From a bacterium (GTDB lineage Bacteria > Planctomycetota > Planctomycetia > Kolteriales > Kolteriaceae): a stretch of 64,000 nucleotides of DNA. The DNA lies in assembly GCA_019753235.1 (NCBI GenBank), contig JAIELF010000006.1, positions 91,041 to 155,040 on the forward strand, read 5' to 3'. Of this stretch, positions 44,478 to 52,665 are shown one piece after another (position 1 is the first letter of the stretch; each line of letters opens with the position of its first letter). The position numbers and the translations under genes are program-made. A model generated the notes under the pieces. It was not told the origin of the DNA and did not search any database. It worked only from the letters and a program-made list of their open reading frames with translations.

Positions 44478-44741
44478 TTAGTCGTCTTCCAGACCAACCG
44501 TCGTGTAACGGACCGGCGTCTTGTCCGATTGCGTGATCTCCCGGGCGAATTTACCATCGCTGGTGATGATCACCGTCGAGCCAATGCCCGCGCCGAAGGA
44601 ATCGACGATAAGTATCGGAAACTCGTCGGGTCGATTATCCACGCCAAGCGGCTGAGCGAGCAAAAGCTTGTGGCCCGGCATCGACGGGTGCTTGATCGTC
44701 GAGACAGCCTGGCCGATCACTCTTGCTCGCTGCAAGGCCAT
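44478..44741 (-). CDS. BMC-P (EutN/CcmL) shell vertex protein, copy 2
   Basis: 87 residues. MALQRARVIGQAVSTIKHPSM, KLLLAQPLGVD, ILIVDSFGAGIGSTVIITSDG and the C-terminal RYTTVGLEDD are all EutN/CcmL landmarks. It is the shortest of the three copies. Translation begins 83 bases after the end of the aldehyde dehydrogenase gene. Confidence 0.93.
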   Translation of the reverse strand: MALQRARVIGQAVSTIKHPSMPGHKLLLAQPLGVDNRPDEFPILIVDSFGAGIGSTVIITSDGKFAREITQSDKTPVRYTTVGLEDD

Positions 44742-44824
44742 GCCCCTTTCTTTGACTCTCTCTTGGAGATCGTGACATACGCCTGTCAGCGATCCCTTCG
44801 CTTCGTTTCACCCTCGGAATCGTC

Positions 44825-46279
44825 TCAGATGATTCGGAGTGCATCCACCAGCGTGCAGCGTCGCGAGCGAGTAAAGGTGAGAGGCGTGGTGACCCCTTCG
44901 CCGGTCGGCGTCGCGATGCTGAAGCTGAGAAGTCCTTCACCGCCGGCCCCGATCCCCGCCGAGCTCGGTCCATTCTTGACGTACACCGTGCAGTCCATCT
45001 CCTGTCCCATGCGCGTCAGTGCTCGCAGGTCGTTTGAATGGATGATGGCTGTATGGCGGAAACCGTGCTCGTACTTCTTCGCTAGGTCGATGGCCGAGTC
45101 GACGCATCGTGTTCGAACGAACGGCAGCACGGGCATCATCTGCTCATGATCGACGAAGGGACTATGTTCGTCGGTCTCGGCATAAAGAACTTGTGTTCCT
45201 GTGGGGACGTTGACTCCGATCGTCCCGGCAAGCATATCCGGATCTTTGCCGACGTAGTCTTTGTTCAAAACGGTTTTGTTCGAGCCGTCACCCGCTGGGA
45301 GAAAAACAACTTTTTCCAATTCACGCAGTTGCGAATTGGTCAAGCGATAGCCTCCATACCGACTCATCGCGGTCATCAGTGGATCAAAGATGCTCTCGAC
45401 GGCGAAGATTTCCTTCTCGCCAATGCAGAGGAGATTGTTGTCGTAGGAAGCCCCCGTGATGATGGAACGAGCTGCCCGGTCGAGGTCGGCCGTTTGATCG
45501 ACGACGACCGGAGGATTCCCAGGGCCCGCGACGATAGCTCGTTTTCGGCTGGCAAGGGCCGCCCGAGCGACGGCTGGTCCGCCGGTTACCACAATCAGGC
45601 GAACATCGTGATGTTCAAAGAGCTGTTGAGCGGTTTCGATCGTGGGCGGATCGACGATGGTGATCAGATTGTCGATATCGATCTTTTCCCGGATCGCCTC
45701 GTTGAAGAGTCTGACGCCTTCTTTGGCGATATTGGCCCCCGAGGGATGGGCGTTAAAGACAACGGTGTTGCCGCCGGCGAGCATTTCGATGGCGTTGCTG
45801 GCCAGTGTGGGGAGCGAATGGGTGACGGGCGTAATAGCGCCGATGACGCCAAAAGGTGCATACTCGATGAGTGTCACCCCATTGTCACCAGAGAAGCACT
45901 CGGTGCGAAGTGTCTCGACGCCAGGGGTTCGCTCGGCCGCGGTGACGAGCTTCTCCACTTTATGATCGCGCCGGCCGATCTTCGTTTCGTCCATTTCCAT
46001 GTGGCCCAGGCGAACCTTGCCCGCCAGGCAGATATCACGAATGCATTGGGTGGCGATTCGCCTCTCCGCGATGCCGAGCTCGCTGAATTTGAGGAACGCT
46101 TCGTGGGCGGCCGCGACCGCATCAGAAACCGATCCATGCACGCCTGCGGCGCCCGTCGAATGCCGACGAGCAGGGGCCACCGAACCGACGATGGGGCTGC
46201 CGGTGGACTTTGATCGCTGGAGCTGCGAGACGACTTGCTCGACAACACTTCGCACGGTCTCTTCGTTGATGGTGACCAT
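44825..46279 (-). CDS. CoA-acylating aldehyde dehydrogenase (PduP/EutE type), shell cargo
   Basis: 484 residues. It oxidises an aldehyde (lactaldehyde, propionaldehyde or similar) with NAD+ and CoA to an acyl-CoA. Residues 1-22 (MVTINEETVRSVVEQVVSQLQR) form an amphipathic helix plus a short linker (STGSPIVG), the N-terminal encapsulation peptide seen on PduP and PduD. The catalytic Cys lies in NNLLCIGEKE (about 283), with PVTHSLPTLASNAIEML and AGPGNPPVVVD as other PduP landmarks. The gene begins 2 bases after the BMC-P copy 3 stop, so they are tightly coupled. Confidence 0.93.
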   Translation of the reverse strand: MVTINEETVRSVVEQVVSQLQRSKSTGSPIVGSVAPARRHSTGAAGVHGSVSDAVAAAHEAFLKFSELGIAERRIATQCIRDICLAGKVRLGHMEMDETKIGRRDHKVEKLVTAAERTPGVETLRTECFSGDNGVTLIEYAPFGVIGAITPVTHSLPTLASNAIEMLAGGNTVVFNAHPSGANIAKEGVRLFNEAIREKIDIDNLITIVDPPTIETAQQLFEHHDVRLIVVTGGPAVARAALASRKRAIVAGPGNPPVVVDQTADLDRAARSIITGASYDNNLLCIGEKEIFAVESIFDPLMTAMSRYGGYRLTNSQLRELEKVVFLPAGDGSNKTVLNKDYVGKDPDMLAGTIGVNVPTGTQVLYAETDEHSPFVDHEQMMPVLPFVRTRCVDSAIDLAKKYEHGFRHTAIIHSNDLRALTRMGQEMDCTVYVKNGPSSAGIGAGGEGLLSFSIATPTGEGVTTPLTFTRSRRCTLVDALRII

Positions 46280-46281
46280 GA

Positions 46282-46605
46282 TTATTTCGACTCCTTGCCG
46301 TCAGGCGTCACAATGTCGTGGCCGTAGGCACTCAATTGATTGACTAATCCGATGATCGCCGCATCGACGGGCATCTTGGCCGTCACTTCGGTCATGCGTG
46401 CACTTGAACCTTGAACGATCAGCACTAATTCGTCGGCCCCGACTCCCACAAGATCAACGCATACAAACGTTCGGCCCGTTCCGATGAGTCGATCCTTCTT
46501 ATCGGGGTCGATGCGAAGAGGTTCGACGGTGAGAAGCTTTTGGCCGCTCATCGTGGGGACTTTCAGCGTCGAGACCACGTTGCCGGTGACTCGTGCTACG
46601 AACAT
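46282..46605 (-). CDS. BMC-P (EutN/CcmL) shell vertex protein, copy 3
   Basis: 107 residues. MFVARVTGNVVSTLKVPTMSGQKLL, TFVCVDLVGVGADELVLIVQGSSARM and AAIIGLVNQL place it in the EutN/CcmL family, with the GSSAR motif of typical vertex proteins. GAGGTAAG lies upstream of the ATG. A small hairpin (TCCCC/GGGGA, 46627-46641) stands between the acetate kinase stop and this gene. Confidence 0.93.
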   Translation of the reverse strand: MFVARVTGNVVSTLKVPTMSGQKLLTVEPLRIDPDKKDRLIGTGRTFVCVDLVGVGADELVLIVQGSSARMTEVTAKMPVDAAIIGLVNQLSAYGHDIVTPDGKESK

Positions 46606-46646
46606 CGCTTACCTCATCACTTTTGATCCCCTTGTTGGGGAGCCCA

Positions 46647-47843
46647 CTAGCTTGACGTCCTGCTTTCGAGAGCTTCGACCGTTTGCCGGGCCACAACGAT
46701 CTCCTCGTTTGTCGGCATGACCCAGATCGCGACCCGGCTCTCGTCGGCGGAGATCACGACCTCGCCCTTTGGGTTGGCGTTTTTGCCGCCATCCAAAAGA
46801 ATTCCCAACTCATCCAGGCCCTGGCAGACGGCCAAGCGAATCCGCGAGGAGTTCTCGCCGATCCCCCCCGTGAAGACGATCGCGTCGATTCCACCGAGCC
46901 GAATGATGAACGAGCCAAGATAGTCGCGAATCGATGCCACGAAGAGATCAATGGCAAGTTGAGCTCGCTTATTGCCAGCATCGGCAGCGGTTTCAACATC
47001 GCGAAGGTCGGCCCCGACGCCACTTACTCCTTTGAGCCCACCGTCGCTTGCCAATCGATCGAGAATCCCGGTCAGATCCAGACCAGTCTCGCGGGCGATC
47101 AGCGGTAGAGCGAATGGATCGAAATCCCCCGCGCGGTTGTTGTTCGGTAGGCCCGACTGAGGACTCATCCCCATGGTCGCGCCAAGACTTTTGCCGGCAG
47201 AAATCGCACACAGCGAGCTACTGCCACCTAGGTGACACGAAACAACCCGCAGGTCCTGCCGACCGGTGATTTCCGCCAATCGCTGGGCAATGAATCGATG
47301 GCTTGCTCCGTGAAACCCGTAACGACGAATGCCGAGCTTCTCGGTCCATTCGTAAGGAATGGCGTACGTTCGGTTCGCTTCGGGCGCGGTTTGATGAAAA
47401 CCCGTTTCGAAGGCGGCCACCAGTGGAATCGACGAGAATCGCTCGCGAAGTTGACGCATCGCGCGAATGTATGGCGGATTGTGCGCCGGGGCGACAATGC
47501 TGTACTTGTCCATCGCGTCGAGCACGTGATCATCGACGATCGGGGCACCAGAGACATCGCCGGCATGCACTGCCTTGAAGCCAATGGCGGAGATCTCTTC
47601 CGCGTTCGAAAGACATCCCGAGGTCGGATCGGTCAATTGCTCGATGCACGCCGCCAGGGCCGATCCATGATCGGGCACCGGGGCGATTCGTTCGATCGTC
47701 TTCCCATCGAGAAGAACGTACGAACGACTCGCTTCTTCGCCGATTCGTTCGACTCCCCCGCGAGCCAATAGCGTCTCGCTGGGCATGTCGTAGAGTCGGT
47801 ACTTGAAGCTTGTCGAGCCGATATTGACGACCAGAACCTTCAT
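46647..47843 (-). CDS. ackA: Acetate/propionate kinase
   Basis: 398 residues of the acetate and sugar kinase/Hsc70/actin fold. It converts an acyl phosphate plus ADP to the acid plus ATP, completing PduL's reaction and yielding ATP for the pathway. Landmarks are NIGSTSFKYRLYD, AHNPPYIRAM, ETGFHQT, the catalytic-His region VSCHLGGSSSLCA and FTGGIGENSSRIR. It has no terminal encapsulation helix, as expected if it acts outside the shell. The ATG at 47843 is fixed by a strong AAGGAGGG upstream; 35 extra codons upstream are unrelated. Confidence 0.94.
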   Translation of the reverse strand: MKVLVVNIGSTSFKYRLYDMPSETLLARGGVERIGEEASRSYVLLDGKTIERIAPVPDHGSALAACIEQLTDPTSGCLSNAEEISAIGFKAVHAGDVSGAPIVDDHVLDAMDKYSIVAPAHNPPYIRAMRQLRERFSSIPLVAAFETGFHQTAPEANRTYAIPYEWTEKLGIRRYGFHGASHRFIAQRLAEITGRQDLRVVSCHLGGSSSLCAISAGKSLGATMGMSPQSGLPNNNRAGDFDPFALPLIARETGLDLTGILDRLASDGGLKGVSGVGADLRDVETAADAGNKRAQLAIDLFVASIRDYLGSFIIRLGGIDAIVFTGGIGENSSRIRLAVCQGLDELGILLDGGKNANPKGEVVISADESRVAIWVMPTNEEIVVARQTVEALESRTSS

Positions 47844-47895
47844 GTGCCCCCTCCTTGAGCCCGTTGATTGACCGATCCGCCGAACGTGATCGTTC

Positions 47896-48171
47896 TTAGA
47901 CGAACATGTCGACGATCGCTTTCTCGGGCCGAGGAATGATGTGAGCACTCAAGAGCTCGCCGGTTTGGCTAGCAACCTGCGCACCGGCATCGACGGCCGC
48001 GCGGACCGAGCCGACATCACCCCGAACGATCGTGGTGACATACGCTCCGCCAATTTGAACTTGCGTGATGAGTTCGACCTCGGCCGCTTTGCACATCGCA
48101 TCTGTCGCGACGATGTGACAGACCAAGCCCCGCGTTTCGATCAGACCGATCGCTTCGCCTGTGGTTCCCAT
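47896..48171 (-). CDS. BMC-H shell hexamer protein, copy 2
   Basis: 91 residues of the classical Pfam00936 BMC fold (MGTTGEAIGLIETRGLVCHIVATDAMCKAAEVELI, then GGAYVTTIVRGDVGSVRAAVDAG). It forms hexameric facets of the shell. GGGAGC precedes the ATG at 48171. The pore region (GGAY) differs from that of copy 1 (GSGY), so metabolite selectivity may differ. It ends IPRPEKAIVDMFV, with the RPE/RPH edge motif of BMC proteins. Confidence 0.94.
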   Translation of the reverse strand: MGTTGEAIGLIETRGLVCHIVATDAMCKAAEVELITQVQIGGAYVTTIVRGDVGSVRAAVDAGAQVASQTGELLSAHIIPRPEKAIVDMFV

Positions 48172-48282
48172 GGATCGTTTGCTCCCTTTATTGAGTCTGC
48201 TACGAATTTGTTGATGTTGTTGATCGTCTGGATTGATCTCGTGCAGCACCGAAACATCGATGGCTGTGCGAGATGTTCAGGC

Positions 48283-48310
48283 AAGCCGATAGGGGTTGGT
48301 CCCTCGGCTT
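48283..48310 (-). repeat. Hairpin overlapping the end of BMC-H copy 1
   Basis: AAGCCG...CGGCTT and inner AGGG/CCCT form a 10-bp stem with a 2-base bulge and 6-base loop; it covers the stop codon. No T-run follows, so it is more like a 3' mRNA-protecting structure than a terminator. Confidence 0.5.
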
Positions 48311-48614
48311 AGGAGACGGCTCCCGCGGTCGCCTTCGACTTGGGCAGAACCTTGCTCAAGTCGCCGTGCGGCCGAGCGATGACCTGAACGGAAAGAACTT
48401 CGCCGACCTTGCTGGCGGCGGCGGCGCCGGCATCGGTGGCTGCTTTGACGGCAGCAACATCGCCGGTGACCATGATGGAAACATAACCCGAGCCGACTTT
48501 CTGCCAGCCCACCAGTTCGACGTTGGCGGCCTTGAGCATAGCGTCGCCGGCTTCAATCAGCGACACCAGGCCCTTGGTCTCCAACATGCCCAGCGCCTGC
48601 ATCTGCTTGGCCAT
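48309..48614 (-). CDS. BMC-H shell hexamer protein, copy 1
   Basis: 101 residues of the BMC fold: [56 protein letters not shown] style sequence and the edge motif [10 protein letters not shown]. The C-terminus adds a short Lys/Ser/Ala tail ([14 protein letters not shown]). It is probably the most abundant shell component: AAGGAGTGAAG gives a strong ribosome site, and hairpins bracket the gene on both sides. The gap to PduL is 186 bases, the largest in the operon. Confidence 0.95.
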   Translation of the reverse strand: MAKQMQALGMLETKGLVSLIEAGDAMLKAANVELVGWQKVGSGYVSIMVTGDVAAVKAATDAGAAAASKVGEVLSVQVIARPHGDLSKVLPKSKATAGAVS

Positions 48615-48645
48615 GGAAACTTCACTCCTTATTCGGCTCGCTCGC

Positions 48646-48663
48646 ACCGGCCTCCTGGCCGGT
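48646..48663 (-). repeat. Perfect hairpin 32 bases upstream of BMC-H copy 1
   Basis: ACCGGCC and GGCCGGT form a 7-bp perfect stem with a 4-base loop. It lies in the pduL-BMC-H gap, upstream of the ribosome-binding site. It could act as a 5' stabiliser after RNA cleavage. Confidence 0.5.
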
Positions 48664-48775
48664 CGGCGTGTCGAGCCTGTTGAATTTCGTCGTTGCCGAG
48701 CCACCCATAGGCTCCTTGCTATTCGTGTTTCGTCGGTCCTCATTCAGCAGAGGCCGATCCTCTTTCGTACTTTGC

Positions 48776-48803
48776 CGATCGCTGAACGATCGCTGAACGA
48801 TCA
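48776..48803. repeat. 11-bp tandem repeat at the end of pduL
   Basis: CGATCGCTGAA occurs at 48776-48786 and 48787-48797, followed by the partial CGATCA, which includes the pduL stop codon. Palindromic CGATCG units allow small hairpins. Confidence 0.5.
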
Positions 48804-49505
48804 CGACTTACAATGGCAATCGTGCGGTGCTTGGCGTTTGATCAGTTCGACCGACGTTGCCCGGGTCAAATTGCTGGCGTTCCCCTCGTCCGTATCAAGA
48901 TGGACCTCGAGCTTGAACTTGGGAGAGTGCCGAACCAGCAAATTCTCAAGGACCGTGGGGCAATCGCTGTCGATCCGCAGATCCATCCGGTCGCCATCCT
49001 TCACGCCGTAGTAAGCCAGATCGGCGTCCCCCATGTGAACGTGGCGTTCGGCACGGATGACACCTTGTTTCAACGGGAGAATCCCGGCGGGGCCTTGCAA
49101 CCAGCAACCGGGCGTGTTCTCGTGATTGCCGCTCTTTCGCACCGGCAAATCAATTCCCAAGGAGATGCCGTCGGTGAAGGCGAGTTCTACCTGCGTGAAC
49201 GTTCGGCATGGTCCGAGAATCCTGACGTTGGGAATGATTCGCTGCCTGGGTCCGATGACGGTCAACGATTGATCGGCGGCAAACTCGCCGTCCTGATACA
49301 GCATTTTCATCGGCGTCAGCTTGGCACCTTCGCCAAAGAGTATTTCGAGATCTTGCTGCGTGACATGGCAATGACGCGCGGAGATATTGACGACGAGTCG
49401 AGGACGATCACCGGTCGACGCGCCATCTTTGATAGCCATTCGATCGTAGACGACCTGGCGTACCAGACGCTCGACGACCGCGCGATCAACTGTTGTCGCG
49501 ATCAT
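48801..49505 (-). CDS. pduL: Phosphotransacylase PduL, shell cargo
   Basis: 234 residues. It exchanges CoA for phosphate on the acyl group made by the aldehyde dehydrogenase, keeping CoA inside the shell. The two zinc-binding motifs are ISARHCHV and RAERHVHM, with [11 protein letters not shown] as the third landmark. Residues 4-22 ([19 protein letters not shown]) are an amphipathic encapsulation helix, as in other microcompartment PduLs. The C-terminal HDCHCKS adds His and Cys residues of unknown role. Its ATG overlaps the DeoR stop codon (ATGA), so the regulator and PduL are translationally coupled. Confidence 0.94.
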   Translation of the reverse strand: MIATTVDRAVVERLVRQVVYDRMAIKDGASTGDRPRLVVNISARHCHVTQQDLEILFGEGAKLTPMKMLYQDGEFAADQSLTVIGPRQRIIPNVRILGPCRTFTQVELAFTDGISLGIDLPVRKSGNHENTPGCWLQGPAGILPLKQGVIRAERHVHMGDADLAYYGVKDGDRMDLRIDSDCPTVLENLLVRHSPKFKLEVHLDTDEGNASNLTRATSVELIKRQAPHDCHCKS

Positions 49506-50308
49506 GCTTGGCTATTCTCCTCGCTGTTGTTGGCCGATCCGAAAACATCGGCCGTCATCACTTCCACTTGCGTCCCCACGAGAGCACGCTGCTCGGGCCG
49601 CAAACCGCTGTCGACGACGACGCGCGTGATCGCGGACCAATCGGACAGGAACGTCAGCGCCGACCTTCCGAACTTGGTGTGGTCGGCCACCACATTTGTT
49701 TCGTCGGAGCAAGCCATCATGGCTCGCTCGGTTTCGACCAGCAGGAGGTTCTCGTTGAAGAGTCCTCGTGCGGTCAAGCCACTGACACTGAGCACGGTTC
49801 GGTGCACGTGCAGATTTTTCATTGCCTCTTGGGCGAGCACTCCGAGAGCGACGCCGGTCTTCGGGTAGACGTAGCCGCCGATGAGAACGAGATCGACGTC
49901 TCGGCTTCCCGAGAAGAGTTGGGCGATCGGCAGGGAGTTGGTGACCACCTGCAGCGAGCGTCCTAAGAGGTGGCGAGCGACTTCGAGGGTCGTAGTTCCA
50001 CCATCTAAGAGGACGGTCTCTCCATCCTGAATCAGGGAGGCCATGGTTTGGCCGATCTGTCTTTTCTCGATGGCCTGGCTTTGGGATCGCTCGTCGAACG
50101 CCGAGAGGGCCGGGCCACCGGAGATGGCCAGCGCCCCGCCATGGGTTCGCCGAAGGAGTCCCGCATCGTGCAGGTAATCGAGATCTCGGCGGACGGTCGA
50201 CTCGGAGACGCCCATTTCGTCGACCAGTTCAGGCAGGGGGACAAATCCCCGTTGCCGAACGATGTCTGCCAGTTTTTGACGCCTTTCTTCCACAATCATT
50301 CTAATCAT
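49502..50308 (-). CDS. DeoR-family regulator, first gene of the microcompartment operon
   Basis: 268 residues. The N-terminal helix-turn-helix (about 10-60: [47 protein letters not shown]) is the DeoR signature. The C-terminal sugar-phosphate-sensing domain has [15 protein letters not shown] and [15 protein letters not shown]. Such regulators are usually repressors released by a phosphorylated sugar, here presumably a fucose or rhamnose phosphate. The ATG at 50308 is the farther of two in-frame ATGs (the other is 50299); neither has a strong ribosome site. The gene overlaps pduL by 4 bases, so it heads the operon. Confidence 0.92.
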   Translation of the reverse strand: MIRMIVEERRQKLADIVRQRGFVPLPELVDEMGVSESTVRRDLDYLHDAGLLRRTHGGALAISGGPALSAFDERSQSQAIEKRQIGQTMASLIQDGETVLLDGGTTTLEVARHLLGRSLQVVTNSLPIAQLFSGSRDVDLVLIGGYVYPKTGVALGVLAQEAMKNLHVHRTVLSVSGLTARGLFNENLLLVETERAMMACSDETNVVADHTKFGRSALTFLSDWSAITRVVVDSGLRPEQRALVGTQVEVMTADVFGSANNSEENSQA

Positions 50309-50357
50309 TATGACCGGAAAAGGATCGCCAAAGTCCCTATGTTCGCTGTTATGAGAA

Positions 50358-50385
50358 GATATACCCGATGAATGCACGAATTCAA
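50358..50385 (-). promoter_or_regulatory. Candidate promoter of the microcompartment operon
   Basis: On the minus strand TTGAAT (50385-50380) lies 16 bases before TATATC (50363-50358), a reasonable sigma-70 pair (4 of 6 matches each). The start site would be near 50350, giving an untranslated leader of about 42 bases. It lies between the divergent DeoR and rsgA genes. Confidence 0.45.
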
Positions 50386-50424
50386 GCATGATTTGAAAGA
50401 TAATTGGATGAAATGCGCAGAATG
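50367..50424. promoter_or_regulatory. Two direct repeats: candidate DeoR-type operator pair
   Basis: GATGAATGCACGAATTC (50367-50383) and GATGAAATGCGCAGAATG (50407-50424) share GATGAA-(A)-TGC-[AG]-C and are 40 bp apart, close to four helical turns. The first copy lies between the proposed -35 and -10, so a bound protein would block RNA polymerase. DeoR-family repressors often bind spaced repeats. Binding is inferred, not shown. Confidence 0.45.
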
Positions 50425-50571
50425 AACCCTCTGTAACGGTTTTAGCGGTGGTAGAAATCTTTCGGATGCTATCTGTTAGAGAGCTTCGCTTGCCCCCTTT
50501 CTTTTCCCACGTCCCCTGAGAGAATGCCACCAAGAGCGCCAACCGAACGCGGGCGCCGACGGGGAGTCTGC

Positions 50572-51717
50572 ATGGCCAAACCGAAGAAGCGGAAGGTGAG
50601 AGTCTCCTTTCGCCGAAACAACGAGTCAAAGCGACGAGAAGGGGATTTCACCCGGCAATATCAGCAGCAGGATGGCCAGCCGAACGATGAGGCCGTCTCC
50701 TCCGAAAGCGTTCGGGCCAAGGGGGCCCTCTCTCGCAAGCGGACGGTCCAACTCGATGAACAGGGACAGCTCTCCATTGATGAGAAGGGTTCGATCCGCG
50801 GTCGCGTAATCACGCCGCACGGGCTCTACTGCCTGGTCGCCGACGAGGAGGGGAAGCTCCACAAATGCTACACCCGCCGGCTGATCAAGTCCCTGCAACA
50901 AGATGCTCGCAATGTCCTGGCCAGCGGCGACTGGGTTCGGTTTCGGCCCGCGCCGGGGGGGGAGGGTCTCATTCTGCGCGTCGAGCCGCGCCGGCAGTCA
51001 TTAGCGCGGGCCTATCGTCAACATGAACAGATCCTGGCGGCCAATGTCGAACAGATCCTCATCGTCTGTGCCTTGGCCGAGCCTGAACTGAAACGCAATC
51101 TCATCGATCGATATCTCGTCAGTGCCGGCCTCGGCGGTCTTCAACCGATTTTATGTTTGAACAAGGTTGATCTTGTTGATCCCTGGTCATTGCAACCGAT
51201 CGTTGGTTTGTACGCCCAGCTGGGTTACCCCATCGTCTTGACCAGTACGCATACAGGCTGGGGCATGATTTACCTGAAGCGTTTGCTTGCCGGCAAAGAG
51301 ACGGTCATTGTCGGGCAAAGTGGTGTCGGTAAGAGTTCACTTTTGAATGCCCTCGAACCGACCTTTCATCTCCGCATCGGAGAGATCAGCGCCTCCTCTC
51401 AGAAGGGAAAACACACGACGACATCCGCCCAGTTGTTAGCGCTTCCCGGCGGCGGATCGGTGATCGATACACCCGGTGTTCGTCAATTCGATGTCTGGAA
51501 GGTCGAGTCAGGAGACGTGGAGCGATTCTTCCCAGAATTCCGATCATTCACGTCGCACTGCCGATATCCTGGTTGCCTCCATCTGGATGAACTCGATTGT
51601 GCGATCCGATCGGCCGTGGCCGACCGCTTCATCAGCTATAGTCGCTATGAGAGCTACGTGCGATTGTGTACGCAAGGGGCCAACGACCGAGCAGCCCAAG
51701 AGGCCGACGAAGGTTGA
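50572..51717 (+). CDS. rsgA: Ribosome small-subunit biogenesis GTPase RsgA
   Basis: 381 residues. A circularly permuted GTPase: an N-terminal OB-fold region (about 70-140), then G4 NKVD (about 203), G1 GQSGVGKSSLL (about 246-256) and G3 DTPG (about 301), and a C-terminal zinc knuckle with a C-x5-CxH-x5-C pattern (HCRYPGCLHLDELDC). It checks 30S maturation. A basic N-terminal extension (KPKKRKVRVSFRRNN) precedes the OB fold. The ATG at 50572 has GGGGAG upstream; a farther start at 50524 is less likely. Confidence 0.94.
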   Translation: MAKPKKRKVRVSFRRNNESKRREGDFTRQYQQQDGQPNDEAVSSESVRAKGALSRKRTVQLDEQGQLSIDEKGSIRGRVITPHGLYCLVADEEGKLHKCYTRRLIKSLQQDARNVLASGDWVRFRPAPGGEGLILRVEPRRQSLARAYRQHEQILAANVEQILIVCALAEPELKRNLIDRYLVSAGLGGLQPILCLNKVDLVDPWSLQPIVGLYAQLGYPIVLTSTHTGWGMIYLKRLLAGKETVIVGQSGVGKSSLLNALEPTFHLRIGEISASSQKGKHTTTSAQLLALPGGGSVIDTPGVRQFDVWKVESGDVERFFPEFRSFTSHCRYPGCLHLDELDCAIRSAVADRFISYSRYESYVRLCTQGANDRAAQEADEG

Positions 51718-51805
51718 TCGGCTCCCGCCTTGAATGGGTAAGGAGGCGATCGGGCGTAGCGTCTCAAAGTTGTCTATCGGCCGATCGGCCAGCGAAAGTG
51801 ATGTC

Positions 51806-52012
51806 ATGATTCAATTGACTCGGCTCAATGGCCATCCATTCATTTTGAATGCGGAACTCATCAAATTCATCGAGCAGACTCCCGATACTCTCGTCACCCT
51901 GCGCGACGGCGATAAGCTCATGGTCCTTGAATCGGCCGATGAAGTCGTTCGGCGGGCGATGGACTTTCGTCGAGCAGCTCGGTGGATTCCCAACGATAGC
52001 GTCGTCTTTTAG
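51806..52012 (+). CDS. Flagellar FlbD-family protein
   Basis: 68 residues, the usual length of FlbD: MIQLTRLNGHPFILNAELIKFIEQTPDTLVTL and LMVLESADEVVRRAMDFRRA. The family is found in flagellar operons of spirochaetes, Firmicutes and planctomycetes and is of unknown biochemical role. A hairpin (GGGTC/GACCC, 52016-52031) follows the stop. It precedes two FliL-like genes. This indicates flagellar motility in the organism. Confidence 0.88.
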   Translation: MIQLTRLNGHPFILNAELIKFIEQTPDTLVTLRDGDKLMVLESADEVVRRAMDFRRAARWIPNDSVVF

Positions 52013-52188
52013 TCGGGGTCTCAAACGACCCTTTCCCTCGAATCCGGTCTCAGCCCGTCGTCAACGAACCAAGCCATTCTCCGTTGCTTGTATCGCTTTG
52101 ATGGTTTGTTGGATTGAGAGGGGCTCTTGTGGGCTCGGAGTTGCTTACCGAGTGAGCTATCTTTTGTCATCGAGAGAGGTTACATCCG

Positions 52189-52662
52189 TTGCGATCATTG
52201 ATGGCATTCGTGAAAAAGAACGTCGTCCCGCTCGCGGTGGTCATTCTGTTGGCCATCGAGGGGATGACGTTCCATTTCATGATGCCTTCGCCGCATCCGC
52301 CTAAAGAAGCCGAGAAAGCCTCGGAAGATCACCATTCAGGGCACGTCGAGATTCCGTTGGGAGATTACAAAGTTCGCAATCATCAGAATCCCGCGGATGA
52401 CCACATCGTGAAGTTCACCGTCTGCTTGATGGCCGACGGCACTGCCGCATCAAAGCTCAAGGATGCGATCAAGGAACACGAACAACGGGCCCGCGAGGCC
52501 ATCTCGACGGTGGCTCGACGGGCGAAGCCGGAGATCCTTGGCGAGCCGACGCTCGCGACACTCAAACGGCGGATCGGAGTCGCCATTAAGACAGCGATCC
52601 ATCAATCAGACGGGCCGGAGTTTGATGTCTTATTGCCTGACTTCCTTGTGCAGAAAGGATAG
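52189..52662 (+). CDS. FliL-like flagellar membrane protein, copy 1
   Basis: 157 residues. A single transmembrane helix (about 12-26, VVPLAVVILLAIEGMTF) follows a short cytoplasmic N-terminus. The periplasmic region has VEIPLGDYKVRNHQ and KFTVCLMADG, then EPTLATLKRRIGVAIK and a DVLLPDFLVQ end, which resembles FliL, which supports stator function. The TTG at 52189 is preceded by GAGAGG; an ATG at 52201 is an alternative. FlbD is 176 bases upstream; motA and motB, usual neighbours, are absent. Confidence 0.75.
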   Translation: MRSLMAFVKKNVVPLAVVILLAIEGMTFHFMMPSPHPPKEAEKASEDHHSGHVEIPLGDYKVRNHQNPADDHIVKFTVCLMADGTAASKLKDAIKEHEQRAREAISTVARRAKPEILGEPTLATLKRRIGVAIKTAIHQSDGPEFDVLLPDFLVQKG

Positions 52663-52665
52663 CGC

